From Actinomycetes bacterium (GTDB taxonomy: Bacteria > Actinomycetota > Acidimicrobiia > Acidimicrobiales > Ilumatobacteraceae), in NCBI GenBank assembly GCA_029782355.1, contig JAKOUY010000016.1, forward strand, positions 1 to 64,000: DNA of 64,000 nt. Direction: 5' to 3'. The position numbers and the translations under genes are program-made. Under the pieces are notes generated by a model that was not told the DNA's origin, ran no database searches, and saw only the letters and a program-made list of their open reading frames with translations. Positions 27,242-35,148 of this stretch are shown in pieces (the stretch's first letter is position 1; every line of letters begins with the position of its first letter).

Positions 27242-28522
27242 TCAGGTCCCCGGGGTGCTGGCCGCCGGGGTGCTGCCCAGCGTGGTCGGTGCGGTGACCG
27301 CGGGGCCCGTCCCCGGCGTGGACGTGTCCAGCGTGGCGGTCCCCGGTACGCCGGTTCCGGGCGGCGCCTCGGGCTGGGCCGACTCCAAGAACTGCTTGGC
27401 GGCCACGTGCGGCTGGATGCCGGAGGCCAGCAGGCTGAGGATCGTCGACAGGTTGGCCGTGGTGATCCGCTCGACCACGGCGTCGATCACGCTGGCGCTG
27501 ACGTCGTCGAGCTGGGACTGGTTGTACAGGGTGACCACCGCGTTGCCGGGGATCAGCGAGCGGTCGTCCTTCAGCACGGTCAGGCTCGACTTGACGATCT
27601 GCGGGGAGCCGCTGTCGATCACCGCGCAATCGATCTTCTTGGCCTTCACCGCGTCGGCGATGGCGGTGTCGTCGGCCATGGTGACCACCGACTTGAAGGC
27701 CACGCCGTAGGTGTCCTTCAGCCCGGCGGCACCGAACGGGCTCGCCGTGTCGAAGCCTGCCGGGGCGCCGAGCACCAATCCGGAGGACGGCTTGGTCAGT
27801 GAGGACATCGTCGACAGCTGGTGCGTGGAGACCGCGTCGGCGGTGCAGGCCAGCGCCGCCTTGTGCTCCCCGGTCGAGACGATGCTCATGGCGATCCCGG
27901 CGGGCAGCAGGGTGTTGATCTCCGCCGCCTGGTCGGACGCCTTGACCGGGATGCCCTCGCCGTCGAGCACCGGCGGCAGGGTCGTGGTGGTCGTGGTCGG
28001 CCCCGGCGTCGTTGCCGGTGTCGTACCGCTGGCGGCGGTCCCCGCCGTGGTCCCGGCGGTCGTCCCCGCCGTGGTCCCGGCAGTGGCCCCCGCCGTGGTC
28101 GCGCCAGTGGCGGAGGTGGTTCCGGGCGTACTGGCTCCTGCCGCCACCGTGGTGGTGGTGGTGGGCGGTGGCTTCGGCAGCGTGCGCAGCAGCTTCAGCA
28201 GGTCGCGCGTCGAGCTCGGCAGGAGTGCGATCCGATCCGAGGTCAGCAGCTGATAGGCGGACTTCAGGTCGGCCACCGGATCTCGCCGGGCGATACGCAG
28301 GTTGAGCACGTCGGGGTTGGACAGGGCCTGGGCGAAGACCTCCTCGAGGAACTGGCTCTCGGTGTTCCCGGCGATGTAGGTCATCACGTAGCGGGGAGCG
28401 GCGGCGATGGTCGTCTCGGAGGTCGTCGAGCCGCCACAGGCAGACAGGGCGACGGCCGCCGCGCCGGCCGCACCCAGCAGGCGAATGGCGACGCGCCGCG
28501 GCGCAGGGGGTCGTGCAAGCAT
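27242..28522 (-). CDS. OpuAC-like substrate-binding lipoprotein with Thr-rich insert
   Basis: The 426-residue exported lipoprotein has lipobox ALSAC near residue 25. The folded part resembles glycine-betaine/quaternary-amine binding proteins (OpuAC): YVMTYIAGNTESQFLEEVFAQAL, SDRIALLPSSTRDLLKLL and later LKDTYGVAFKSVVTMADD. A low-complexity insert of about 60 residues, rich in Thr, Ala and Gly (GTTAGTTAGTTAG), interrupts the domain, and a second Thr/Pro-rich tail ends the protein. It heads an operon with an exporter-type ATPase and permease, not an importer pair. The ATG at 28522 is the only start giving a proper signal peptide. Confidence 0.75.
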   Translation of the reverse strand: MLARPPAPRRVAIRLLGAAGAAAVALSACGGSTTSETTIAAAPRYVMTYIAGNTESQFLEEVFAQALSNPDVLNLRIARRDPVADLKSAYQLLTSDRIALLPSSTRDLLKLLRTLPKPPPTTTTTVAAGASTPGTTSATGATTAGATAGTTAGTTAGTTAGTAASGTTPATTPGPTTTTTTLPPVLDGEGIPVKASDQAAEINTLLPAGIAMSIVSTGEHKAALACTADAVSTHQLSTMSSLTKPSSGLVLGAPAGFDTASPFGAAGLKDTYGVAFKSVVTMADDTAIADAVKAKKIDCAVIDSGSPQIVKSSLTVLKDDRSLIPGNAVVTLYNQSQLDDVSASVIDAVVERITTANLSTILSLLASGIQPHVAAKQFLESAQPEAPPGTGVPGTATLDTSTPGTGPAVTAPTTLGSTPAASTPGT

Positions 28523-28656
28523 CGCCGGCAGTGTACGAGGCCGCCGAGCGCACCGGCAGCGCGCCCGGTGCCACCGAGCGGCGGTTTCCCCTGCCGGGTG
28601 GGCGGGTAGCGGGCGGGTCGTTCCGAGCCCCGGGCTCCCGGCAGAGAGGCGCAACC

Positions 28657-29586
28657 ATGCAGCAGACATCGACAGGCCGCCCGGCTGTGCTGGTGGCGGG
28701 AGGGTCGGGGTTCGTCGGTCGTCGGCTGGTCGAGCGCCTGCTGGCCGACGGCGTACCGGTCCGGGTGATGACCCGCAACCCGGGAACCCGCCACGACGAG
28801 GCGGTCGACGTCTACGGCGACGTCGACGACCCGGCATCGCTGGACGGGGCTTTCGAGGGAGTCGACCGCGCCGTGTACCTCGTGCACTCCCTCGACCACG
28901 ACGACTTCGAGGACCGTGACCGCCGCGGCGCGCAGGCCTTTGCCGATGCGGCCCGGCGCGCCGGTGTGGTGCGGATCGTGTATCTCGGCGGGCTCGGAGC
29001 CGACGACACCGAGCTGTCCCCGCACCTGCGCAGCCGGCGGGAGGTCGAGCGGATCCTGGCCGACGCCGCCGACACCGTGGCCCTGCGCGCCGCCGTGGTG
29101 GTCGGTCAGGGCAGCATCAGCTGGGAGATGCTCTGCCAGCTGGTCGAGCGACTGCCCGGCATGGTCACGCCGCGTTGGGTGAACACCCCGACCCAGCCGA
29201 TCGCCCTCGACGACGTCGTCGAGTACCTGGCCCGCTCGCTGGACCCGGCCGTGGTCCCTGCCGGGCACTACGACGTCGGGGTCCCCGAGCCGACCACCTA
29301 CCGGGCGATGATCGACACCGTGGCCCGCCTGCTGCACCGTCCGCTGGTGATCCTGCCGGTGCCGTTGCTCACGCCGCGCCTGTCGGCGTGGTGGCTGCGC
29401 GGCGTGACCAGCGTCGACCTGACCACTGCCAAGGCGCTGGTCGAGTCGCTCGACCAGCCGGTGGTCGTCGGCGAGCGGACCATCGAGGACCTCACCGGCC
29501 ATCGGGCGATGCCGTTCCTCGACGCCGCGGAGATCGCCCTGCGCGAGCGGTTGGCCGCGGCGGTCGCCGACGAAGGTCGTCCGTGA
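28657..29586 (+). CDS. NAD(P)-binding epimerase-like protein (NmrA/atypical SDR)
   Basis: The 309-residue Rossmann protein has nucleotide motif VLVAGGSGFVGRRLVERLL at the N-terminus and VYLGGLGADDTELSPHLRSR in place of a classical YxxxK site, as in NAD(P)H-binding, NmrA-like atypical SDRs. Such proteins bind dinucleotides as sensors or modify quinone- or sugar-like substrates; the substrate here is unknown. The ATG at 28657 has a GAGAGG ribosome site 7 bases upstream. Its stop overlaps the next gene's GTG. Confidence 0.82.
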   Translation: MQQTSTGRPAVLVAGGSGFVGRRLVERLLADGVPVRVMTRNPGTRHDEAVDVYGDVDDPASLDGAFEGVDRAVYLVHSLDHDDFEDRDRRGAQAFADAARRAGVVRIVYLGGLGADDTELSPHLRSRREVERILADAADTVALRAAVVVGQGSISWEMLCQLVERLPGMVTPRWVNTPTQPIALDDVVEYLARSLDPAVVPAGHYDVGVPEPTTYRAMIDTVARLLHRPLVILPVPLLTPRLSAWWLRGVTSVDLTTAKALVESLDQPVVVGERTIEDLTGHRAMPFLDAAEIALRERLAAAVADEGRP

Positions 29587-30212
29587 CCGTGCCCACCGCC
29601 GAGATCGTCCCCGACCGGCGGACTCGAACGGTCGCCGTTGCCGCGCTGCTGGCGGGCGGCGTGCTGCTGGCGGTGACCCTCGACGTGCGCCGCGGCACCG
29701 TCCCGTTCTACGTGGCGGCCGTGGCGCTGGCCGGCGTGTGGATCGTCGGCTTCGTGGTGGCCCGCTCCCCCCGGTTGCCGAGCGCCCGCCCGTGGCCCCG
29801 TGCCGGGGTCGGAGCGCTGGTCGGCGCCGCGGCGTTCGTCGCCTTCCTCGGCGGTCGGTGGCTGGCCGACCGCATCCCCCCGCTCGGCCGGGCCGTCGAC
29901 GACCTGCTGGCCACCGCCGACGCCGGGCGGCTGCTCCCGGTGCTGGCCGTGGCCTGGTGCAACGGCGTGGCCGAGGAGCTGTTCTTCCGGGGCACGCTGA
30001 TCGCCGCGGTCCGCCGCCGCTGGGCCTGGGTGGCCGGTGTCCTGCCCTACGCGCTGACCACGGCCTTCTCCCGCAATCCGGCCCTGATCCTGGCGGCGAT
30101 CGTCATGGGGCTGCTGTTCACGCTGCTCCGGCTGCGCACGTCCAGCTTGGTGGCCCCGATCGCCGCCCACCTGGCCTGGAGCACGCTGATGATCCTGGCG
30201 CTGCCGCGCTGA
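29583..30212 (+). CDS. CPBP/CAAX-type intramembrane metalloprotease homologue
   Basis: The 209-residue multi-pass membrane protein of the CPBP (Abi) family has motif 1 EELFFRG and motif 3 AHLAWS. Motif 2, normally FxxxH, reads AFSRNP, so one metal ligand seems replaced. That may reduce or change protease activity, or a histidine elsewhere may substitute. Coupled to the epimerase-like gene by a GTGA overlap. Substrate unknown. Confidence 0.78.
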   Translation: MTVPTAEIVPDRRTRTVAVAALLAGGVLLAVTLDVRRGTVPFYVAAVALAGVWIVGFVVARSPRLPSARPWPRAGVGALVGAAAFVAFLGGRWLADRIPPLGRAVDDLLATADAGRLLPVLAVAWCNGVAEELFFRGTLIAAVRRRWAWVAGVLPYALTTAFSRNPALILAAIVMGLLFTLLRLRTSSLVAPIAAHLAWSTLMILALPR

Positions 30213-30218
30213 TCCGGG

Positions 30219-31445
30219 TCAGGCCGGGCTGGGGTTGAGCGCGGCGCGCACCCGGCGGCGGCGGGCCCAGGCGGTGTACGAGGACACGTCGCCGCCGTCC
30301 GGGCGAACCACCCACGGCCACGGCGCCAGGGCGGCGATCTCGAGTCGTGGCACCAACCGGGCGAAGCCGGGCACCGGCGCATGGGTCACGCCCACGCGGC
30401 GCCCGGCCAGCTCCACCGCCGGGTCGCCGAGGCGAACCTCGACCGGGCGGCGGGTGGCCAGATCGGCCAGGCACTCGGCCAGGAACACCAGCCGGGCGGT
30501 CCGCAACCGCAGCCCGGCGAGCAGCGGCTCGTCGAACACGAAGACCACCGGCAGGTCGGGGAAGGCCCGCAGCGCCGGGTCGCGGTCTCCCATCGACTCA
30601 CCCGTCACCCACACCACGCCCGGGTCCGGCCCGTGGGCGACCAGTTGCTCCGGGCCCACCCGGTCCTCACCGCTGCGGAACGACGGCGCGGCCACGACCG
30701 GCCCGCTGCGGGCGGCCGGCCAGGCGCGGATCGGGCAGTCGTCGCGGCGCGGGCAGCGCCCACACCAGTCCGGTGCCCGGCGACGGACCTGCCATTGCGA
30801 GAACCCGTAGGGCTTGCTGGTCAGCGCGCCCACAGTCCACATCCAGCCGTAGCGGTTGGCGGCGCGGGACCCGTCCAGCAGGTGGCGGAACATCCAGTCC
30901 TCGCCGTCCTCCCAGCCCTGACCGGCACGCACCGTCCACTGCGAGGCCAGCCACATGCGCGTCTGGTTGACGATCCAGCCCGTCCCGGCCAGTTCGCCGG
31001 TCACCATCCGCACACACTCCATGTCGGTGGGAAGCGGGTCGGCCCACGGCGCGCCCGCCTGCGCCGGGACGCGGCGCACCCGGCGGCGGTCGATCGCACC
31101 GATCCGGGCGTACAGGTGCCGGCAGTACTCCTGCCACAGCACCTCGTCGACAAACCGGCGCCGATCAGCGGGCGGCGCGCCGGCCGCCGCGGCGACGACC
31201 TCGGCCAGCGACAGCAGGCCGTGGCGGATATACGGCGACAGCACGGTGGCGCCACGGCGCGCCGGGGGGTCGACCAGGCTGCGCCGCCGGGCGTACCCGG
31301 CGAGGTCCAGAGCGGCGAGCGCGGCGTCGGCCGCGGTCTGACCGCCCCGCCGGGCAGGGTCCGCCGCCGGCGGCCCGTCGGCCAGGTGCCCGAGATGGTC
31401 GGCCACCCACCCGGCCGGATCCTGACCGGGCGTCGGGAGCAGCAC
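30219..31445 (-). CDS. Photolyase/cryptochrome relative with inverted domain order and Cys motif
   Basis: Residues 1-225 are the photolyase FAD-binding helical domain: LSPYIRHGLLS (69-79), EVLWQEYCRHL (101-111), NQTRMWLASQW (160-170) and DGSRAANRYGWMW (191-203). A Cys-rich segment with Cys228, Cys231 and Cys237 follows. Residues 280-405 look like the alpha/beta antenna domain (LPVVFVFDEPLLAGLRLRTA, VEVRLGDPAVEL), which is N-terminal in ordinary photolyases. The protein is thus circularly permuted, or fuses an FAD-only photolyase to a separate antenna-like domain. DNA repair or light sensing is inferred. The GTG lies 6 bases after TAGCCT (31452-31457), which predicts a leaderless mRNA. Confidence 0.82.
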   Translation of the reverse strand: MLLPTPGQDPAGWVADHLGHLADGPPAADPARRGGQTAADAALAALDLAGYARRRSLVDPPARRGATVLSPYIRHGLLSLAEVVAAAAGAPPADRRRFVDEVLWQEYCRHLYARIGAIDRRRVRRVPAQAGAPWADPLPTDMECVRMVTGELAGTGWIVNQTRMWLASQWTVRAGQGWEDGEDWMFRHLLDGSRAANRYGWMWTVGALTSKPYGFSQWQVRRRAPDWCGRCPRRDDCPIRAWPAARSGPVVAAPSFRSGEDRVGPEQLVAHGPDPGVVWVTGESMGDRDPALRAFPDLPVVFVFDEPLLAGLRLRTARLVFLAECLADLATRRPVEVRLGDPAVELAGRRVGVTHAPVPGFARLVPRLEIAALAPWPWVVRPDGGDVSSYTAWARRRRVRAALNPSPA

Positions 31446-31566
31446 GCCGAGAGGCTACCGAGCACGGTTCTCGGGTGGGGCGGGCCACGGCTGCGGGAAT
31501 GCCGGCCAGCACGTTCCGGTTGGACGGCCCGACCCGGCCCACCGCCCGCCCGCCCAGGAGTCGCTC

Positions 31567-32106
31567 GTGCCGCCACCGCCGACCACCGCCACCGGTTCCC
31601 CCGGGCGTTCCCCCGATGCCGTCGTGCGCACCGCAGACGGGCACCACGTGGTCGTCGGTGGGCGCCGTTGGCAGGCCACCGATCCGGAGATCCCCGACGC
31701 GTTGCGCGCCGAGCTGACGGCCGCGCTGATGGCGGCGCGACGGGCGGTGGGCCAGGCGGCCGGCGATCCGGTGCGGCGGGCCGAAGCTCGCCGGCGGGTG
31801 CACGACGCCAAGCTTGCGCTGGGCGAGCGCGGCCCGGGATGGTGGTTGGCCGCACCCGATCACCGCCGCGACCGAGCTGCCGCCACCATCCGAGCGTTGC
31901 TGGCCGGGCGCCGGGCGGGAGCCAGCGTGTGCCCGAGCGAGATCGCCCGGGTGGCCTACGGGTCGCAGTGGCGCGCCCGGCTGGGCGAGGTCCGCGCCGT
32001 GGCGGCCGACCTGGCCGGGGCGGGCACGATCGAGATCACCCAACGCGGCGGCGTCGTCGACCCCGCCGGACCGATCCGCGGCCCGGTCCGCTTCCGCTCG
32101 GCGTGA
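31567..32106 (+). CDS. DUF3253 domain protein
   Basis: The 179-residue protein ends in a DUF3253 domain, winged-helix-like: IRALLAGRRAGASVCPSEIARVAYG and EVRAVAADLAGAGTIEITQRG. A helical N-terminal part (RAELTAALMAARRAVGQAAGD) contains no known domain. GTG start with an AGGAG site about 7 bases upstream. It is divergent from the photolyase-like gene; in other genomes DUF3253 genes also occur near photolyases, so a link to light or DNA-damage responses is possible but unproven. Confidence 0.75.
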   Translation: MPPPPTTATGSPGRSPDAVVRTADGHHVVVGGRRWQATDPEIPDALRAELTAALMAARRAVGQAAGDPVRRAEARRRVHDAKLALGERGPGWWLAAPDHRRDRAAATIRALLAGRRAGASVCPSEIARVAYGSQWRARLGEVRAVAADLAGAGTIEITQRGGVVDPAGPIRGPVRFRSA

Positions 32107-32118
32107 CGCCGGGCCGGC

Positions 32119-32781
32119 TCAGCGCGAGCGCAGCTCGAGACTCTCCCGCTGGCGGATCGTGTAGTGCCGGTCGTGCTGCTCCAACCAACCCAGCCGGATG
32201 AAGCTGGCGATGGCCTTGTTGACGCGCTCGCGCGACGCCCCGACCATGCCCGCCAGCTCCTCCTGGGTGACCGGCAGGACGAAGGCATCGGCGCCGTCGC
32301 TCATCTCCAACAACCGCTTGGCCGTGCGCCCGGTGACGTCGAGGAAGACGCTGTCGGCGAGGGCCTCGTCGGTGACCCGCACCCGGCGGGCCAGCAGACG
32401 GGTGACGCCGCGCAGCATCTGCGGGTCGGCATCGAACGCCGCCGCCACCGGGGCGAAGGGGATCTCGACCACGTCGGTGGCCTCCAGCGCCCGGGCCGTG
32501 GCCGAGCGGGGCAGGTCGTCGAGCAACGACATCTCGCCGAACAGGTCGCCGGACTCCATGAGCGACACCACCGTCTCGCGGTGGTCGATCGGGTTGACGA
32601 TGACGATGGCGATCCGGCCGCGCAGCACGATGAACATCGACGCGGCGTCGTCGCCCTCTCGGAACAGCACGTCGCCACGCACCAGCGAGCGCTCGGTCCC
32701 ATGGGCAGCGATCTCGGCGACGGTGGCGGGCGGTGCATCGGCGAAGAACTCGGTCGTGCGCAACAGGTCCTCGTACCCCAC
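32119..32781 (-). CDS. Crp/Fnr-family transcription regulator
   Basis: This 220-residue regulator has an N-terminal cyclic-nucleotide-binding beta-barrel (VRGDVLFREGDDAASMFIVL, SGDLFGEMSLLDDLPRSATA) and a C-terminal winged helix with recognition motif TQEELAGMVGASRERVNKAI. The barrel carries the GEMS...RSATA cassette seen in cAMP- or cGMP-binding members; no Fe-S cysteines are present. The GTG is 7 bases after the -10 box TACCCT (32789-32794), inside a palindrome shared with divergent ispD, so self-regulation at that site is an attractive guess. Confidence 0.9.
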   Translation of the reverse strand: MGYEDLLRTTEFFADAPPATVAEIAAHGTERSLVRGDVLFREGDDAASMFIVLRGRIAIVIVNPIDHRETVVSLMESGDLFGEMSLLDDLPRSATARALEATDVVEIPFAPVAAAFDADPQMLRGVTRLLARRVRVTDEALADSVFLDVTGRTAKRLLEMSDGADAFVLPVTQEELAGMVGASRERVNKAIASFIRLGWLEQHDRHYTIRQRESLELRSR

Positions 32782-32810
32782 TCGACGCAGGGTACTACCC
32801 TGCGTCGAGT
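32780..32810. promoter_or_regulatory. 31-bp perfect palindrome with back-to-back leaderless promoters
   Basis: The arms ACTCGACGCAGGGTA and TACCCTGCGTCGAGT (15 bp each) flank a single central C. Both strands read TACCCT-7 bases-GTG: the minus -10 at 32789-32794 serves the Crp/Fnr gene (32781) and the plus -10 at 32796-32801 serves ispD (32809). The -10 boxes are 1 bp apart, so the two promoters share one DNA site and probably compete. The symmetry also suits a dimeric regulator. Confidence 0.85.
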
Positions 32811-33477
32811 GACGCCTTCTCCCGAAGTCTGGACGGTCGTGGTGGCCGGGGGCAGCGGGACCAGGTTCGGGACCCGCAAGCAATACGCCACGATCGACGG
32901 TCAGCGGGTGCTCGATCGCTCCGTGGCCACGGCCCGCCAGGTGAGTCACGGCGTGGTCGTCGTGGTCCCGGCCGAGGACGTCGCCGCCGAAGGTGGCGTG
33001 GCCGGCGGGCCGACCCGTCACGCCTCGGTGGCCAACGGCCTGGCCCAGGTTCCCGCCGCGGCGGACATCGTCTGCGTCCACGACGCCGCCCGCCCGCTGG
33101 CCAGCGCGGCCCTGTTCCAGGCGGTGATCGCCGCGGTCGGCGCCGGTGCCGACGGGGCGGTGCCCGGTGTGGCGGTGACCGACACGATCAAGCGGGTCGA
33201 CGGCGACGTGGTGGTGGAGACGCTGCGCCGTGATCAGCTGGTCGCCGTGCAGACGCCGCAGGCATTTCGCGCCGGCATCCTGCGCCAGGCCCACGCCCGC
33301 CACGACGGTCGGTCGGCGGAGCAGGCGGCCACGGACGACGCCGCGCTCGTCGAGGCCCTCGGCGGGCGCGTCGTGATCGTTCCTGGCGAGCCCGCCAACC
33401 GCAAGATCACCCATCCGGACGATCTGGTGTGGGCCACCCAGCACCTCGCCGGGCACGCCGTGGTGGCCCGGCCGTGA
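32809..33477 (+). CDS. ispD: 2-C-methyl-D-erythritol 4-phosphate cytidylyltransferase
   Basis: The 222-residue enzyme transfers CMP from CTP to MEP in the non-mevalonate isoprenoid pathway. Seen: the nucleotide loop VVAGGSGTRFGTRKQY near the N-terminus and the conserved VHDAARPL. A leaderless GTG start is supported by TACCCT 7 bases upstream. The stop overlaps the ispF start (GTGA), so the two pathway enzymes are translationally coupled. Confidence 0.95.
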   Translation: MTPSPEVWTVVVAGGSGTRFGTRKQYATIDGQRVLDRSVATARQVSHGVVVVVPAEDVAAEGGVAGGPTRHASVANGLAQVPAAADIVCVHDAARPLASAALFQAVIAAVGAGADGAVPGVAVTDTIKRVDGDVVVETLRRDQLVAVQTPQAFRAGILRQAHARHDGRSAEQAATDDAALVEALGGRVVIVPGEPANRKITHPDDLVWATQHLAGHAVVARP

Positions 33478-33956
33478 CGGTGCGCGTCGGTCAGGGCTTC
33501 GACGTCCACCGCATCAGCGACGACCCGCAGCGCCCGTTGGTGCTCGGCGGTGTCGCCTTCGACGGTGCTCCCGGCCTGGTCGGCCACAGCGACGCCGACG
33601 TCGTTGCCCACGCCGTGGCCGACGCCCTCCTCGGCGCTGCCGGCCTCGGCGACATCGGTCAGCAGTTCCCCGACACCGACCCGCGCTGGCGTGGGGCCGA
33701 CAGCATCGACTTGCTCACCCGGGTGGCGGCGATGGTGGGCGAGGCCGGCTGGATCGTCGGCAACGTCGACTGCTCCGTGGTCTGCGAGGCGCCCAAGCTG
33801 GCCCCCCACCGGCCGCAGATGGAGCGGCGGCTCAGCGACGCCGCCGGGGGGCCGGTGACGGTGAAGGGCCGGCGCGCCGAGGGTCTCGGGGCGATCGGTC
33901 GTGGCGAGGGCATCGCCTGCTGGGCGGTGGCCGTGATCGAGCGGAGCGAGCCGTGA
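33474..33956 (+). CDS. ispF: 2-C-methyl-D-erythritol 2,4-cyclodiphosphate synthase
   Basis: The 160-residue trimeric enzyme forms MEcPP in the MEP pathway. Metal-site and fold motifs are GQGFDVHRI at the N-terminus (Asp and His ligands) and LVGHSDADVVAHAVADALLGA. The usual HSDADV block is intact and the length is typical. GTG start overlapping the ispD stop; its own stop overlaps the rlmB start. ispD-ispF-rlmB is a common actinobacterial arrangement. Confidence 0.96.
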   Translation: MTVRVGQGFDVHRISDDPQRPLVLGGVAFDGAPGLVGHSDADVVAHAVADALLGAAGLGDIGQQFPDTDPRWRGADSIDLLTRVAAMVGEAGWIVGNVDCSVVCEAPKLAPHRPQMERRLSDAAGGPVTVKGRRAEGLGAIGRGEGIACWAVAVIERSEP

Positions 33957-35116
33957 CCGGACGACGGACCGATCGTGCCGGCCAGCGTGCCGGCCGCAGC
34001 CTGCCGGCCGGGCGCGGCCAGGGCGGCGGGCGCGGTCAGGGCGGCGGGCGCGGCCAGCCCGGCGGGCGCGGCCAGGACGGGGGACGGAGTCAGGCCACCG
34101 GGCGGGCAGCGGCCGATGGCGGGCGGCGCGGACCGGCCGGCAGCGATGGCGGGCGGCGCGGACCGGCCGGCAGCGACGGCGGTGGGCGACGGGGAACCGC
34201 CGGCAGCGAGGGTGGTGGGCGACGGGCATCCGCCACGGGTCTCGGGGATGGTCGGCGGGCAGCAGCCGGGCGCGGCGCACGGACCGGGACCGCCTCCCGC
34301 GCCCCGGCCTCGCGCGGCGCCGGGCGGACCGGCCGAATCGATGCCGCCGGCGGGCGCCCGACCCCGCCGAAGACCCTCGGCGGGGAGCAGGTCGAGGGTC
34401 GCCAGGCCGTGCGTGAGCTGCTCGTCGCCGGCGCCCGGCGGGTCCGCGAGATCTGGGTGGCCGGCGACCTCGACGAGAGCGAGACCATCGAGGACATCCG
34501 CCAGCTGGCTCTCGATCAGCGGGTGCCCGTGCAGGCGGTCAACCGCAAGCGCCTCGACGCCCAGGCGCGCAGCGAGGCGCCGCAGGGCGTCATCGCCTTC
34601 GCCGCCCCGCTGGCCGAGGCGACCCTCGACCATCTGCTCGCCCGCCGCGGCCAGCGCGCCCCGTTCCTCGTGGCCGTCGACGGGGTGACCGACCCCGGCA
34701 ACCTCGGCGCCGTGTTGCGCTGCTGCGACGGCGCCGGCGTCAGCGGGGTGATCCTGCCCCGCCACCGGGCCGTGCACGTCACGCCCACCGTGGCCAAGTC
34801 GGCAGCCGGCGCGGTGGAGCACGTGCCGATGGCCGTGGTCGGCGGACTGCCCGCCGCGCTGGCGACCGTCAAGCAGGCCGGGGTGTGGGTGGTGGGTCTC
34901 GACGACGCCGCCGACCGGAGCCTGTTCGACCTCGGGGACCTGGCGGGCGAGGCGATCTGCCTGGTGCTCGGTGCCGAGGGGGCCGGGCTGTCCCGGCTGG
35001 TGCGCGAGCGCTGCGACCTGATCGTCAGCATCCCGATGCTCGGCCGGTTGAGCTCGCTGAACGTCAGCGCCGCGGCGGCGCTGGCCACCTACGAGGTCGC
35101 TCGCCACCGCCGCTGA
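33953..35116 (+). CDS. rlmB: 23S rRNA 2'-O-methyltransferase (RlmB/TrmH family) with Gly/Arg-rich N-terminus
   Basis: The 387-residue SPOUT methyltransferase comprises a substrate-binding domain from about residue 143 (EQVEGRQAVRELL) and the catalytic knot: motif 1 NLGAVLRCCDGAGVSGVILP, motif 2 LVLGAEGAGLSRLV and motif 3 SIPMLGRLSSLNVSAAAAL. RlmB methylates G2251 of 23S rRNA in E. coli. About 140 N-terminal residues are low-complexity, made of GGRGQ and GGRRGPAGSD units, and resemble RGG-type RNA-binding tails. The extension stays in frame and follows the 4-base overlap with ispF. Confidence 0.9.
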   Translation: MTGRRTDRAGQRAGRSLPAGRGQGGGRGQGGGRGQPGGRGQDGGRSQATGRAAADGGRRGPAGSDGGRRGPAGSDGGGRRGTAGSEGGGRRASATGLGDGRRAAAGRGARTGTASRAPASRGAGRTGRIDAAGGRPTPPKTLGGEQVEGRQAVRELLVAGARRVREIWVAGDLDESETIEDIRQLALDQRVPVQAVNRKRLDAQARSEAPQGVIAFAAPLAEATLDHLLARRGQRAPFLVAVDGVTDPGNLGAVLRCCDGAGVSGVILPRHRAVHVTPTVAKSAAGAVEHVPMAVVGGLPAALATVKQAGVWVVGLDDAADRSLFDLGDLAGEAICLVLGAEGAGLSRLVRERCDLIVSIPMLGRLSSLNVSAAAALATYEVARHRR

Positions 35117-35148
35117 GGGCCGGCGGACCGGTCGGCGGCGCGCCGCGC

